From NCBI RefSeq assembly GCF_947258925.1, contig NZ_CAMYKG010000006.1:1-64000 (forward strand): a stretch of 64,000 bases of DNA, given 5' to 3'. Under the pieces are notes generated by a model. That model saw only the letters and a program-made list of their open reading frames with translations. It was not told where the DNA came from and ran no database searches. Below are positions 54,094-63,594 of the stretch, one piece after another; the stretch's first letter is position 1, and each line of letters opens with the position of its first letter. Source of the DNA: an uncultured Eudoraea sp. (GTDB taxonomy: Bacteria; Bacteroidota; Bacteroidia; Flavobacteriales; Flavobacteriaceae). The translations under genes and the position numbers were made by a program.

Positions 54094-54806
54094 TTATAAA
54101 GGTCTATCACCGGAAAGCCCAAAGAATAATGCTGTATCTCCATTCTCACCGACATTCGCTGAACAGTGCATAGGCAGGGTATTCTTGTATAATGGCAATA
54201 TGAAGTTTAATGCGGAAAAAATTCCTTTTTTGATCTTCCCTGTATAGCCAGTGCCTCCTAGCAAAGTAATTTTACGGGTAAAATTGAGTATCGCAAAATT
54301 ATGCTGTCTTGTTCCATTTATTGCAGCATTTGCTAAAAATCCCGGTGCATTAATCACTGTCCATTCCGGAACAAAAGTCTCCAAGTCTTTTTCCTGAGGT
54401 CTTAAAAACATATTGTATACAAACAAATTGGACCAGGGATATTCATTAATAGCCCTTATGTTCAACAGGTAATTACTATCCGCACAGGCATAACAATCCC
54501 TTACGAATAGGTTTTTATCTTTTAAATAAGTGGTAACCTTATTCTATAATGAATCAAATTTTGTGGGTTCAAAAGGAATATTTATTTCCCACCACCATAC
54601 TTTATCCTCGGTAATATCATCTCTTACAATAAAGCGGTCCATGGGGGAACGACCCGTAAATTCCCCCGTGTTAACTGCCAATGCGCCGGTCGATGCCTCT
54701 TTACCCATTCCGTTTTCCAGGGTATTTTTATGGAGTTGAGCAGGGGTAATTGGTAAAAAACGTTATTGGTTCCCAGGCCGTACTATTCCAATGAAATTGA
54801 TTTCAT
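54094..54806 (-). pseudogene. pckA: Decayed ATP-type phosphoenolpyruvate carboxykinase remnant
   Basis: Translating from the ATG at 54806 gives PckA sequence interrupted by several lesions. A TAG stands at codon 8 (54783-54785). A one-base loss near 54743-54749 shifts the frame after NNVFYQL. The second frame gives [20 protein letters not shown] until another TAG at 54544-54546, where homologues have Tyr or similar (FDSL-stop-NKVTTYL). Then NIRAINEYPW, GTRQHNFAILNF and MHCSANVGENGDTALFFGLSG follow. The last readable residues, DRPL, come straight after GLSG, so the P-loop TGKTT is gone, and the remaining two thirds of the gene are missing. No active product is possible. Confidence 0.93.
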
Positions 54807-54881
54807 CACCTTATTACTTACTCCCATTTACGATATCTATTATGCTATTATTCTTATCGCATTCAAAAGCATGCTCGTTGA

Positions 54882-55268
54882 TTATTTTAGTCGTCTATAA
54901 GCCTGGTACCCTAAAAGCAACCAACCCAAAATCATGAGAACCCCTCCAATTGGAGTAATAAATCCTATGGTTTTAAAATTAAACCCCGTTAAACTATTAG
55001 TTGCTAGCAAATAAATGGAAAATGAGAAAAAAATAATTCCAGAAACAATTAAGTAATATACCTGTTTCTTTGCTTTTTCAGGAATACCTTGGACACTGCC
55101 AAGGACAAGTAGTAATAAGGCATGATACATTTGATAAGTTACCCCTGTATTGAAAGTGTCTAATTCAGAAAGTGACATCACATTCTTCAGGCCGTGTGCC
55201 CCAAATGCTCCCAGAACTACCGAAAGGGCCCCAAAGAAAATACCGGTACAGAAAATTGTTTTGTTCAT
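54882..55268 (-). CDS. DUF423 membrane protein
   Basis: 128 residues with four hydrophobic helices. The N-terminal FFGALSVVLGAFGAHGLKNV and TGVTYQMYHALLLL are the DUF423 signature (YgdD-like). These small inner-membrane proteins are widespread and have no established function. Short spacers separate it from the pckA remnant and from the divergent saccharopine dehydrogenase gene. Confidence 0.9.
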   Translation of the reverse strand: MNKTIFCTGIFFGALSVVLGAFGAHGLKNVMSLSELDTFNTGVTYQMYHALLLLVLGSVQGIPEKAKKQVYYLIVSGIIFFSFSIYLLATNSLTGFNFKTIGFITPIGGVLMILGWLLLGYQAYRRLK

Positions 55269-55348
55269 AACTTAAATGACCATATTTTTGACAAATGTAA
55301 CAATTTGATACCTTAGTCCCCGCAATACTTACTAAAGTATATGAATTT

Positions 55349-56722
55349 ATGTCACGAAAAATATTAGTAATAGGAGCAGGCAAATCCACCTCCTATTTAT
55401 TGGATTATTTCCTTAAAAAAGCTTCTTCAGAAAAACTATTATTAACTATTGGAGATTTGAATCCTAACCTGGTTCCCTCTGAAATAAGGAACCATCCCTC
55501 ATGTGAGGTCTTACAGTTGGATATTCTAAATGATGTTGAAAGAGAAGGGGTCATACAAAACTCGGATATCGTAATTTCAATGCTCCCTGCGCGGTTTCAT
55601 ATAAAAGTGGCCGAAGACTGTATACGTTTTAAGAAACATTTAGTTACCGCATCCTACCTAAGCAAAGAAATTAAAGTTTTGGATGTTGAAGCCAAAAAAA
55701 ACGGACTAGTTTTTATGAATGAAATTGGGTTAGATCCGGGTATTGATCACATGAGTGCAATGAAATTTATAAATAGCATAAGGGACGAAGGTGGTAAAAT
55801 GTTACTATTTGAGTCTTTTACCGGCGGTTTGGTCGCCCCTGAAAGTGATAATAACCTCTGGAATTACAAATTTACCTGGAATCCAAGAAATGTTGTTTTG
55901 GCCGGACAAGGAGGGGCAGCTAAATTTATACAGGAAGGCACTTATAAATATATCCCCTACCATAAACTTTTCAGAAGAACAGAATTCATGAATATAGAGG
56001 GGTATGGAGCATTCGAAGCTTATGCAAACAGAGATTCTTTGAATTACAGGGAGGCCTATGGCCTCAATGACGCCCTCACCCTTTACCGCGGAACTATGAG
56101 GCGTATTGGATTTTCAAAAGCCTGGAATATGTTTGTTCAATTAGGAATGACTGATGATAGTTATACCGTTGAAAATTCTGAAGGCATGTCCTATAGAGAA
56201 TTCACCAACCTGTTTCTCCCCTATTCACCAACCGATTCTGTTGAACTTAAACTCCGTCATTACCTCAAAATAGATCAGGACGATATCATGTGGGGTAAAT
56301 TGTTGGAACTGAATTTGTTTGATTCAAAAAAGACAATTCCTATAAAAAATGCTACTCCTGCCCAAATGCTACAGAAAATATTGGAAGACAGCTGGGCGAT
56401 GGCTTATGACGACAAGGATATGATTGTTATGTACCACAAATTTGGATATGAACTGAATGGCAAAAAACAACAGATTGATGCGAATATGGTTGTAATTGGT
56501 GAAAACCACACCCATACTGCAATGGCTAAAACTGTGGGTTTACCTGTCGCTATTGCCACCTTACTGATACTAAATAAAAAAATTACCACTCCTGGGGTAC
56601 AAATTCCAATATTGAGGGAAATTTACGAACCTATTTTAAAGGAACTGGAAACCTACGGCATAGAATTTAAGGAATATGCCGTACCCTACTTAGGTTATAA
56701 CCCTGATTCAGTAGCAGGTTAA
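55349..56722 (+). CDS. Saccharopine dehydrogenase-family oxidoreductase
   Basis: 457 residues. The N-terminal dinucleotide fold begins ILVIGAGKSTSYLL (5-18), followed by SDIVISMLPARFHIKVAEDC and the substrate region NEIGLDPGIDHMSAMK near 124-139. It belongs to the glutamate-forming saccharopine reductase/dehydrogenase group (LYS9-like), which in flavobacteria is taken to act in lysine breakdown. A partner lysine-ketoglutarate reductase is not adjacent. An Lrp-type regulator follows 49 bases downstream on the same strand. Confidence 0.88.
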   Translation: MSRKILVIGAGKSTSYLLDYFLKKASSEKLLLTIGDLNPNLVPSEIRNHPSCEVLQLDILNDVEREGVIQNSDIVISMLPARFHIKVAEDCIRFKKHLVTASYLSKEIKVLDVEAKKNGLVFMNEIGLDPGIDHMSAMKFINSIRDEGGKMLLFESFTGGLVAPESDNNLWNYKFTWNPRNVVLAGQGGAAKFIQEGTYKYIPYHKLFRRTEFMNIEGYGAFEAYANRDSLNYREAYGLNDALTLYRGTMRRIGFSKAWNMFVQLGMTDDSYTVENSEGMSYREFTNLFLPYSPTDSVELKLRHYLKIDQDDIMWGKLLELNLFDSKKTIPIKNATPAQMLQKILEDSWAMAYDDKDMIVMYHKFGYELNGKKQQIDANMVVIGENHTHTAMAKTVGLPVAIATLLILNKKITTPGVQIPILREIYEPILKELETYGIEFKEYAVPYLGYNPDSVAG

Positions 56723-56771
56723 TTTATGAAACTAATTTTGGTATCTTTAGGTCTAAATTGAAAGCCTAAGC

Positions 56772-57242
56772 ATGAAAACCGCTAATGAAAATTTAAAAAT
56801 TGATGGGATTGATAAGAAAATCCTAAGGTTTCTTATGCAAGATGCCCGAAAACCAATATTGGAAATCGCGAGAAATATAGGGATTTCCGGTGCTGCCATA
56901 CATCAACGACTTCGAAAGCTGGAAAAATCCGGGCTTATTGCCGGATCTAAATTCATTGTTAATCCTAAAATTTTAGGCTATACTACGATGGCCTATATTG
57001 GTATTTTTCTGGATAAGGCCATGAGCAATCCAATCGCCGTAAAACAACTTGAAAAGATACCGGAAGTTCTGGAGTGTCATTACACCACAGGTAACTGGTC
57101 TATTCTTATCAAAGTTCTATGTAAAGACAATGAACATCTTATGTATCTGCTGAATAATAAAATTCAACAGATTGAAGGCGTTTCCAGAACAGAAACATTC
57201 ATTTCCTTGGAACAGCAGATCAACCGACAAATTTCTATTTAG
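56772..57242 (+). CDS. Lrp/AsnC-family transcriptional regulator
   Basis: 156 residues. The N-terminal helix-turn-helix spans about 10-60 (GIDKKILRFLMQDARKPILE, then GISGAAIHQRLRKLEKSGLI). The C-terminal RAM ligand-binding domain includes GNWSILIKVLCKD. These regulators sense amino acids. Its place between the saccharopine dehydrogenase and, 0.8 kb on, alanine dehydrogenase suggests control of amino-acid breakdown; a palindrome before ald is a candidate site. That link is inference. Confidence 0.93.
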   Translation: MKTANENLKIDGIDKKILRFLMQDARKPILEIARNIGISGAAIHQRLRKLEKSGLIAGSKFIVNPKILGYTTMAYIGIFLDKAMSNPIAVKQLEKIPEVLECHYTTGNWSILIKVLCKDNEHLMYLLNNKIQQIEGVSRTETFISLEQQINRQISI

Positions 57243-57280
57243 TATTTAGTACTTTAAATATACGTTTATTGGATCCGGCA

Positions 57281-57985
57281 TTAATCTCTTCCGCCAAAGA
57301 CTTGAAATCCCCAATAAACCAATGATGCTAAGGAACCAATTGCCGCAACTACGTAGGTTCTTGCCGCCCATTTTAAGGAATCTTCAGAGCCTTTGTATTC
57401 TTCCTGTGAAACAATGTTCTTCCTTTTTAACCACGCCAGAGCCCTATTACTGGCATCGTATTCAACCGGGAGGGTAATAAAACTAAATAGCGTTGCAAAC
57501 CCCATCATTATAAGGCCTGCTACGGCAACATAAAAGCCTAATTGACCCCCGGCACCTTCAGACGAAGCCGCCAAGATAAGACCTCCAAAAACAACCCAGG
57601 TAGACATCCCGGAAGTAACACTTACCACTGGCACTAATTTAGAACGAATTGAAAGCCATTCATAGGCCTGAGCATGTTGAACAGCATGACCACACTCATG
57701 AGCCGCAACAGCAGCTGCGGCTGCGTTCCGCTGATTATATACCCCTTCACTCAGATTTACCGTCTTCGTTTTAGGATTGTAATGATCTGTGAGCATGCCG
57801 GGAGTTGATACTACCTTAACATCCCGTATCCCGTGATCAGTTAACATTTGCTCCGCTATTTCCGCACCGCTCATTCCGTTACGCAAATGAACTTTAGAAT
57901 AGTATTTAAATTTATTTTTCAGCTTGCTACTCACCAACCAACTAGCCAGTGCAATAGCACCTAGTAATATATAATAGATCATCAT
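57281..57985 (-). CDS. YugP-family zinc metallopeptidase, membrane-bound
   Basis: 234 residues with an N-terminal membrane helix (4-20) and two to three further helices (about 120-170 and at the C-terminus). The zinc motif is His96-Glu97-x2-His100 in AAHECGHAVQHA, followed by VEYDASNRALAWL with the third ligand. This is the YugP/DUF2628-neighbour family of neutral zinc peptidases (PF04298). Substrates are unknown. It is downstream of ald on the same strand, but a strong terminator lies between them. Confidence 0.9.
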   Translation of the reverse strand: MMIYYILLGAIALASWLVSSKLKNKFKYYSKVHLRNGMSGAEIAEQMLTDHGIRDVKVVSTPGMLTDHYNPKTKTVNLSEGVYNQRNAAAAAVAAHECGHAVQHAQAYEWLSIRSKLVPVVSVTSGMSTWVVFGGLILAASSEGAGGQLGFYVAVAGLIMMGFATLFSFITLPVEYDASNRALAWLKRKNIVSQEEYKGSEDSLKWAARTYVVAAIGSLASLVYWGFQVFGGRD

Positions 57986-58023
57986 AATTTCGTTATTTTC
58001 AAATTAAAATCACGTATTAAACA

Positions 58024-58052
58024 ACAAAAACCCGGCCAACATAGAACCGGGT
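58024..58052 (-). terminator. Rho-independent terminator of alanine dehydrogenase
   Basis: ACCCGG (58030-58035) and CCGGGT (58047-58052) form a GC-rich stem with an 11-base loop. In minus-strand sense it is followed by TTTTTGTTGT. It begins 24 bases past the ald stop codon and separates ald from the zinc peptidase gene. Confidence 0.85.
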
Positions 58053-58076
58053 CTTTTCTACTGACAAAATGTACAT

Positions 58077-59177
58077 TTACACCATTAACTCCTCCCAGTT
58101 AAAAGCTTCCAGTATCTCTTTGTAAACTACTTCTCCGTGTACAATATTCAATCCTTTATGTAAAGAAGCATCAACTTCACAGGCCATTTCCCAACCTAAA
58201 TTTGCCAGTTTGAGGACATATGGTAATGTTACATTGGTAAGGGCAATTGTAGAAGTATAGGGTACTGCTCCCGGCATATTAGCTACTGAATAATGTACTA
58301 CATCATTTATAATATATATGGGATCTTCATGTGTCGTTGGCCTTGTGGTCTCAACACAACCTCCCTGATCTACGGCCACATCAACTATAACGGTTCCTTT
58401 TCGCATATCCTGTAACATATCCCTTGTTATCAGTTTGGGAGCCTTTGAGCCTTTTAATAATACCCCTCCTATTATAAGATCATGAGTCTTGATATGTTTT
58501 CTAATATTGTACTCACTGGAGAATTCGGTTACCACATGGCTGGGCATTACATCATTAATATATCGTAACCTCTTCATATTAACATCCAGTATGGTAACAT
58601 GTGCGCCAAGACCGGCTGCCATTTTTGCAGCCTGAGTACCAACTACTCCGGCGCCCAGCACTAGAACTCTCCCAGGCGGAACCCCGGGAACACCTCCCAA
58701 CAAAACTCCCCTGCCCCTGACCGGCTTTTCAAGATATTTTGCTCCTTGTTGTATGGCCATTCTACCTGCTACTTCAGACATTGGGGTTAATAAAGGAAGG
58801 GTTCCATCCTCATCCTCGACAGTTTCATAGGCAATGCAAACTGCCTTTCGTGCAATCATTGCCTTAGTTAACGTCTCACTGGAGGCAAAATGAAAATATG
58901 TAAATATTAGCTGTCCTTTTCGTATTAAATTATATTCCTTTTCTATAGGCTCTTTTACCTTAACTATCATCTCCGACATTTCATAAACCTGCTCTATGGT
59001 ATCCAATATAAGTGCACCAACTTTTTTATAATCTTCATCAAAGAAACCACTTCCTTCTCCTGCTCCTGACTGAATACAAACGGTGTGTTTTTGCCTGATA
59101 AGTTCAAATACACCTGCCGGTGTCATTCCAACTCTGCTTTCGTTGTTCTTTATTTCCTTCGGTATACCTATAATCAT
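58077..59177 (-). CDS. ald: Alanine dehydrogenase
   Basis: 366 residues, the normal length. The start MIIGIPKEIKNNESRVGMTP is the conserved substrate-binding N-terminus, the NAD fold has VLVLGAGVVGTQAAKMAAGL near 169-188, and ADH signature regions such as VDVAVDQGGCVETTRPTTH follow. It interconverts L-alanine and pyruvate with NAD. The pyruvate made could feed the PFOR in this window. An inverted repeat 12 bases upstream of the start may be an operator. Confidence 0.96.
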   Translation of the reverse strand: MIIGIPKEIKNNESRVGMTPAGVFELIRQKHTVCIQSGAGEGSGFFDEDYKKVGALILDTIEQVYEMSEMIVKVKEPIEKEYNLIRKGQLIFTYFHFASSETLTKAMIARKAVCIAYETVEDEDGTLPLLTPMSEVAGRMAIQQGAKYLEKPVRGRGVLLGGVPGVPPGRVLVLGAGVVGTQAAKMAAGLGAHVTILDVNMKRLRYINDVMPSHVVTEFSSEYNIRKHIKTHDLIIGGVLLKGSKAPKLITRDMLQDMRKGTVIVDVAVDQGGCVETTRPTTHEDPIYIINDVVHYSVANMPGAVPYTSTIALTNVTLPYVLKLANLGWEMACEVDASLHKGLNIVHGEVVYKEILEAFNWEELMV

Positions 59178-59518
59178 TTTATAATTATTTTTTGATTTTT
59201 ATCAAAAATGTAACAATAAATACAAATAATGAAATAAAATCGACAAAATTAAGGGTGTTAACCGTCAAAAAGCATCTTTTTTATTTTTTAACCCCTCTTT
59301 TTTTAGGGTATAACTGTAAAATTGTATATTTATTTATCCTTATTGATTTGATAAAGGGGGGGTGTAATCAAATATTGTTAATTGATGTGATATACCATAC
59401 CACTTCAATAATTAATTTACATCAGAATTCCAAAATCCTTTTAATTACCTGGTGCTATAAAGCAATATTGCATCAGCAGTGCTATAAGTTTTTATCAGAA
59501 ATGTTTCCTGGATAGAGA
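59178..59518. other. Intergenic region between leuS and ald
   Basis: 341 AT-rich bases carrying the ald promoter (minus strand) and the end of leuS. A palindrome before ald is listed separately. GTGCTATAA occurs twice, at 59452-59460 and 59479-59487, around a GCAATATTGC palindrome (59462-59471). A 107-codon open frame at 59192-59515 looks like chance. No RNA gene is recognised. Confidence 0.4.
59189..59208 (-). promoter_or_regulatory. Palindrome upstream of ald, possible Lrp-type operator
   Basis: TTTTTGAT (59189-59196) and ATCAAAAA (59201-59208) are perfect inverted arms around four T residues, 12 bases before the ald start. AT-rich palindromes of about this size are typical of Lrp/AsnC regulator sites, and such a regulator is encoded at 56772-57242. 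Binding is not shown; an RNA hairpin over the ribosome-binding site is an alternative. Confidence 0.4.
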
Positions 59519-62353
59519 TCAGCCCACTATGTTTACTATTTTACCCGGCACCACTATCACCTTTTTAGGTATTCGGCCCTGTAGCTGCGCCTTAGTTTTT
59601 TCGTGGGACATTACAGCAGACTCTATTTCTTCTTTCCCCATATCTAAAGGAAGTTCAATGGTAAATCGCATTTTTCCATTAAATGAAACCGGATATTCCT
59701 TGCTGCTTTCTACAAGATGATCTGCTTCAAATATTGGAAATATTGCTGTTGAAATTGATTGAGTATGCCCTAACTTTTCCCAAAGTTCCTCAGCAATATG
59801 AGGGGCGTATGGTGAAATTATAATAGCAAGAGGCTCTAAAATTGATCTGCTGGTACATTTTTGGGACAGGAGTTCATTAACGCAGATCATAAAAGTTGCC
59901 ACGGAAGTATTAAATGAGAAACTTTCTATATCCTCTTCAACCTTTTTAATCGTTTTGTGAAGCGATTTCAACGCTGCTTTCGAAGCCGGTTCTTCAGAAA
60001 CCTTAAACTCTCCTTCCGGTCCTGAATGATAAAGTCGCCACAGCTTCTTTAAAAAAGCATATACTCCGGATATCCCTGCTGTATTCCAAGGTTTTGACTG
60101 CTCTAATGGTCCGAGAAACATTTCGTACATTCTCAGCGAATCTGCACCATATTCCTCACATATTGCATCCGGATTCACAACATTGTATTTGGATTTGGAC
60201 ATTTTCTCAACCTCACGTCCTACTAAGTATTTTCCATTTTCCAGGATAAATTCAGCCTCTTTAAATTCTGGTCTCCATTCTTTAAAAGCCTCAATATTTA
60301 ATTCATCTGAAGAATTAACCAATGAGACATCGGCATGTAAGGGAGTAACATTAATTCCCTTTATTAACCCCCTGGAAAGTAATCGGTTTGTACCTTCCTC
60401 ACGGTAAACAAAGGCACTTGTGCCTAAGATCATTCCCTGATTTATTAATTTCCTGGCGTACTCCTTATGAGGAACCAGCCCCTTATCAAACATAAACTTC
60501 TGCCAAAAACGGGAATACAATAAATGTCCGGTCGCGTGTTCAACACCCCCAATATACAAATCTACCTGTTGCCAGTATTTAATGGCCTCCTGAGAGAAGA
60601 TAGCCTTATCGTTTTCCGGATCCATATATCGATTAAAATATTGAGAACTCCCTGCCCAACCTGGCATTGTATTGAGTTCCAAAGGGAAAACCTTGACATG
60701 ATCAATCAAATTGTTATCTACTACCTTAGAATGTTCTGAATCCCAAGCCCATTTAGTAGCATTACCCAATGGGGGTTCCCCGGTATCAGTAGGTAAATAC
60801 TTATCTACTTCCGGCAACTTCAGGGGAAGGAATGCTTCCTGGATCATTCTCGGCATTCCATCAACATAGTATACCGGAAAAGGCTCTCCCCAATAGCGCT
60901 GGCGACTAAAAACAGCATCTCTCAGCCTGTAGTTTACTTTCCCTATTCCCTGACCTATTTTCTCCAGCTCGGAGATAACTCTTTTTGTAGCATCCTTATA
61001 ATTTAATCCGTTCAAAAACTCAGAATTAGCAATTATGGTCAATTCCTTATCTGCAAAAGCTTCTTTTGAAATGTCTATTCCTTCAAAAATATTAGGTATA
61101 GGTATCTTAAAATGTTTTGCAAAATCATAATCGCGCTGGTCGCCACTGGGCACAGACATTACGGCCCCTGTCCCATAACCGGCTAAAACATAATCTCCTA
61201 TCCAGATTGGTATTGATTCCTTTGTAAAAGGATGTTCCACATACGCCCCTGTGAAGGCACCTGTGATAGTTTTTACATCTGCCAGCCTATCGCGTTCAGA
61301 ACGCTGAGAAGTGCTATGAATATAGGTCTCTACTTCTTCTTTTTGGGCATCCGTGGTTATTTTGGAAACCAATTCGTGCTCAGGAGCCAGTGTCATAAAG
61401 CTAACCCCGAATATAGTATCCGGCCGTGTGGTGAATACCTCAATTGGGTATGAGGTTTTACTGTTTCCTGATGGTTTGGTATTAAAGGTTACTGAAGCCC
61501 CAACAGATCTGCCAATCCAATTAGTCTGGGCATCCTTCAAAGACTGGGGCCAATCTATCTCTTTAAGGTCATCGAGCAGACGCTGTGCATATGCTGTAAT
61601 CCGCATATTCCACTGCGTCATTTTTTTACGAACCACAGGATATCCCCCTCGTTCAGAAACTCCATTTATAACTTCGTCATTGGCCAAAACTGTACCTAAT
61701 TCAGGACACCAATTAACCTCAGTATCTGCCAAATAGGTCAATCTGTACTTTAACAATATCTCCTCCTGCTTTTTTGAATTTAATTCATTCCATTCCGTGG
61801 CACTAAAAACAGGTACATCTTCATCACAAGCAGCGTTGATATTAGAATTCCCTTCTTCTTCAAAAATTCTAATCAATTCCTCTATTTCTTCAGCTCTATC
61901 CTTGTCTTTGTTATACCATGAATTAAAAAGTTGAATAAAGATCCATTGGGTCCATTTATAATATTTAGGATCAGAAGTACGTACTTCCCTACTCCAGTCA
62001 TAGGAGAAGCCTAATTGGTCAAATTGATCTCTATACCTTGCAATATTAGCCTCTGTTGTAACAGAAGGGTGTTGCCCGGTTTGTATGGCATATTGTTCTG
62101 CCGGAAGGCCAAATGAGTCATAGCCCATTGGTTGCAAAACATTAAATCCTTTAAGTCTTTTATAGCGGGCATAAATATCACTGGCAATATAACCCAGAGG
62201 ATGGCCAACGTGGAGACCGGCTCCCGAAGGGTATGGAAACATGGCCAGTACATAATACTTTTCCTTTGCGGAGTCATTATCCGCCTTAAATGTACTTTTC
62301 TGGGCCCAATAATTTCTCCATTTAGCCTCAATCGCCCTAAAATTATAGTTCAT
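59519..62353 (-). CDS. leuS: Leucyl-tRNA synthetase
   Basis: 944 residues, class I. The HIGH-type motif is PYPSGAGLHVGHPLGYIASD (42-61), the editing domain spans roughly 250-450, and the KMSKS loop is KMSKSKYNVV near 715. The anticodon-binding domain and the C-terminal leucine-specific part complete the protein. It charges tRNA-Leu. Length and motifs are intact. It is divergent from ftsX with an 80-base gap. Confidence 0.97.
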   Translation of the reverse strand: MNYNFRAIEAKWRNYWAQKSTFKADNDSAKEKYYVLAMFPYPSGAGLHVGHPLGYIASDIYARYKRLKGFNVLQPMGYDSFGLPAEQYAIQTGQHPSVTTEANIARYRDQFDQLGFSYDWSREVRTSDPKYYKWTQWIFIQLFNSWYNKDKDRAEEIEELIRIFEEEGNSNINAACDEDVPVFSATEWNELNSKKQEEILLKYRLTYLADTEVNWCPELGTVLANDEVINGVSERGGYPVVRKKMTQWNMRITAYAQRLLDDLKEIDWPQSLKDAQTNWIGRSVGASVTFNTKPSGNSKTSYPIEVFTTRPDTIFGVSFMTLAPEHELVSKITTDAQKEEVETYIHSTSQRSERDRLADVKTITGAFTGAYVEHPFTKESIPIWIGDYVLAGYGTGAVMSVPSGDQRDYDFAKHFKIPIPNIFEGIDISKEAFADKELTIIANSEFLNGLNYKDATKRVISELEKIGQGIGKVNYRLRDAVFSRQRYWGEPFPVYYVDGMPRMIQEAFLPLKLPEVDKYLPTDTGEPPLGNATKWAWDSEHSKVVDNNLIDHVKVFPLELNTMPGWAGSSQYFNRYMDPENDKAIFSQEAIKYWQQVDLYIGGVEHATGHLLYSRFWQKFMFDKGLVPHKEYARKLINQGMILGTSAFVYREEGTNRLLSRGLIKGINVTPLHADVSLVNSSDELNIEAFKEWRPEFKEAEFILENGKYLVGREVEKMSKSKYNVVNPDAICEEYGADSLRMYEMFLGPLEQSKPWNTAGISGVYAFLKKLWRLYHSGPEGEFKVSEEPASKAALKSLHKTIKKVEEDIESFSFNTSVATFMICVNELLSQKCTSRSILEPLAIIISPYAPHIAEELWEKLGHTQSISTAIFPIFEADHLVESSKEYPVSFNGKMRFTIELPLDMGKEEIESAVMSHEKTKAQLQGRIPKKVIVVPGKIVNIVG

Positions 62354-62433
62354 AATTTTTATTTATAACCGATACCGGGCAAAAATAAGTTTATTCAATT
62401 TACTTTCCTATTTTTACGTATTCTTATGCCGCT

Positions 62434-63312
62434 ATGAGCAAATCTTTTGAAAGCTATCAAAAACGTAAATTGATCTCTTCCTACTTTTCAGTGGTTTTGA
62501 GCATTGGTCTTGTACTCTTTTTATTGGGTGTTTTGGGACTTTTAGTACTAAACACCAAAAAATTAGCGGATCATTTTAAGGAACAAATTAAAATCTCTGT
62601 ATTCCTAAAAGACAATGCTAAGGAGGTTGAAGTAGATCAATTACAGAAAAGCCTTATTCTGGCAGACTATACCAAGTCTGCAACATATGTTTCCAAAGAA
62701 GATGCGGCAGAACAGCATAGTGCAGAAATCGGCGAAAACTTCCTGGACTTTCTTGGGTATAATCCCCTTAAAAATTCAATAGATGTATCCTTAAAAGCAG
62801 ACTTTGTAACTACAAAACAAGTAGAAGAAATTGCGGCTGATTTGGCCACAAAAGATTATGTAGAAGAAGTAAGCTATGATAAGCCCCTTATTGCATTGCT
62901 AACTGAAAATGTAAAAAGAATCTCTTTTTGGATATTAATAGCTAGTGCAATATTTACCGTTATAGCCGTATTGTTAATTAATAGCTCTATTAGACTATCC
63001 ATATATTCTAAACGTTTTATAATTAAAACGATGCAGATGGTTGGTGCTACCAAAAGATTTATAAGAAGACCCTTTATTTGGACAAATATTAAATTGGGAA
63101 TGCTTGGTGCGCTATTGGCACTTATAGCTTTGGGAGCAGTACTCTACTATGTAAATAGCAACTTTCCCGAACTTAGTCTTCTTCAGGACTTTGTAATCCT
63201 GGGCATCCTGTTTGCAGGAGTTTTTGTATCAGGCGTCCTTATTTCACTGATAAGTACTTATTTTGCTACCCAACGTTTTCTTAATCTCAGAACAGATGAT
63301 TTATATTATTAA
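62434..63312 (+). CDS. ftsX: Cell-division protein FtsX
   Basis: 292 residues. One N-terminal membrane helix (about 24-45) precedes a periplasmic domain (FKEQIKISVFLKDNAKEVEV). Three further helices follow (about 166-190, 218-242, 253-280), the standard FtsX topology. It partners the ATPase FtsE and activates peptidoglycan hydrolases at the septum; ftsE is not in the window. It heads the conserved ftsX-DUF3098-uppP order of flavobacteria. Confidence 0.94.
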   Translation: MSKSFESYQKRKLISSYFSVVLSIGLVLFLLGVLGLLVLNTKKLADHFKEQIKISVFLKDNAKEVEVDQLQKSLILADYTKSATYVSKEDAAEQHSAEIGENFLDFLGYNPLKNSIDVSLKADFVTTKQVEEIAADLATKDYVEEVSYDKPLIALLTENVKRISFWILIASAIFTVIAVLLINSSIRLSIYSKRFIIKTMQMVGATKRFIRRPFIWTNIKLGMLGALLALIALGAVLYYVNSNFPELSLLQDFVILGILFAGVFVSGVLISLISTYFATQRFLNLRTDDLYY

Positions 63313-63321
63313 ATTTGTAGG

Positions 63322-63594
63322 ATGAGTCAAAAATCAAAAAATAAATCTGGTCAATCGCCAAAACCTGAATTTATATTCCAAAAAAGGAATTATCTATTTA
63401 TGTTTATTGGACTTGCTTGCATGGCACTTGGCTTTATTTTAATGAGTGGAGGCGGTAGCGATGACCCCAACGTATTTAATCCTGATATATATAATTTCAG
63501 AAGAATTCGATTAGCACCTACTCTAGTTCTGATTGGGTTAGGAATTGAGGTTTACGCTATCTTATTAAATCCTCACAAGAAGAAAAACAATTAA
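63322..63594 (+). CDS. DUF3098 membrane protein
   Basis: 90 residues with two helices (about 27-45 and 68-85) around a loop containing GGGSDDPNVFNPDIYNFRRI, which matches DUF3098 of Bacteroidota. The function is unknown, but its constant place between ftsX and uppP suggests a link to cell-wall synthesis. It starts 9 bases after ftsX and its stop abuts the uppP start. Confidence 0.88.
   Translation: MSQKSKNKSGQSPKPEFIFQKRNYLFMFIGLACMALGFILMSGGGSDDPNVFNPDIYNFRRIRLAPTLVLIGLGIEVYAILLNPHKKKNN

Noticed and set aside
54530-54739. Plus-strand open frame across the pckA remnant
   Set aside because: Antisense shadow of decayed pckA sequence; the minus-strand translation matches PEP carboxykinase throughout.
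59192-59515. A 107-codon plus-strand open frame upstream of ald
   Set aside because: It lies in AT-rich intergenic DNA, has a hydrophobic low-complexity translation with no recognisable domain, starts inside the ald palindrome and has no ribosome-binding site.
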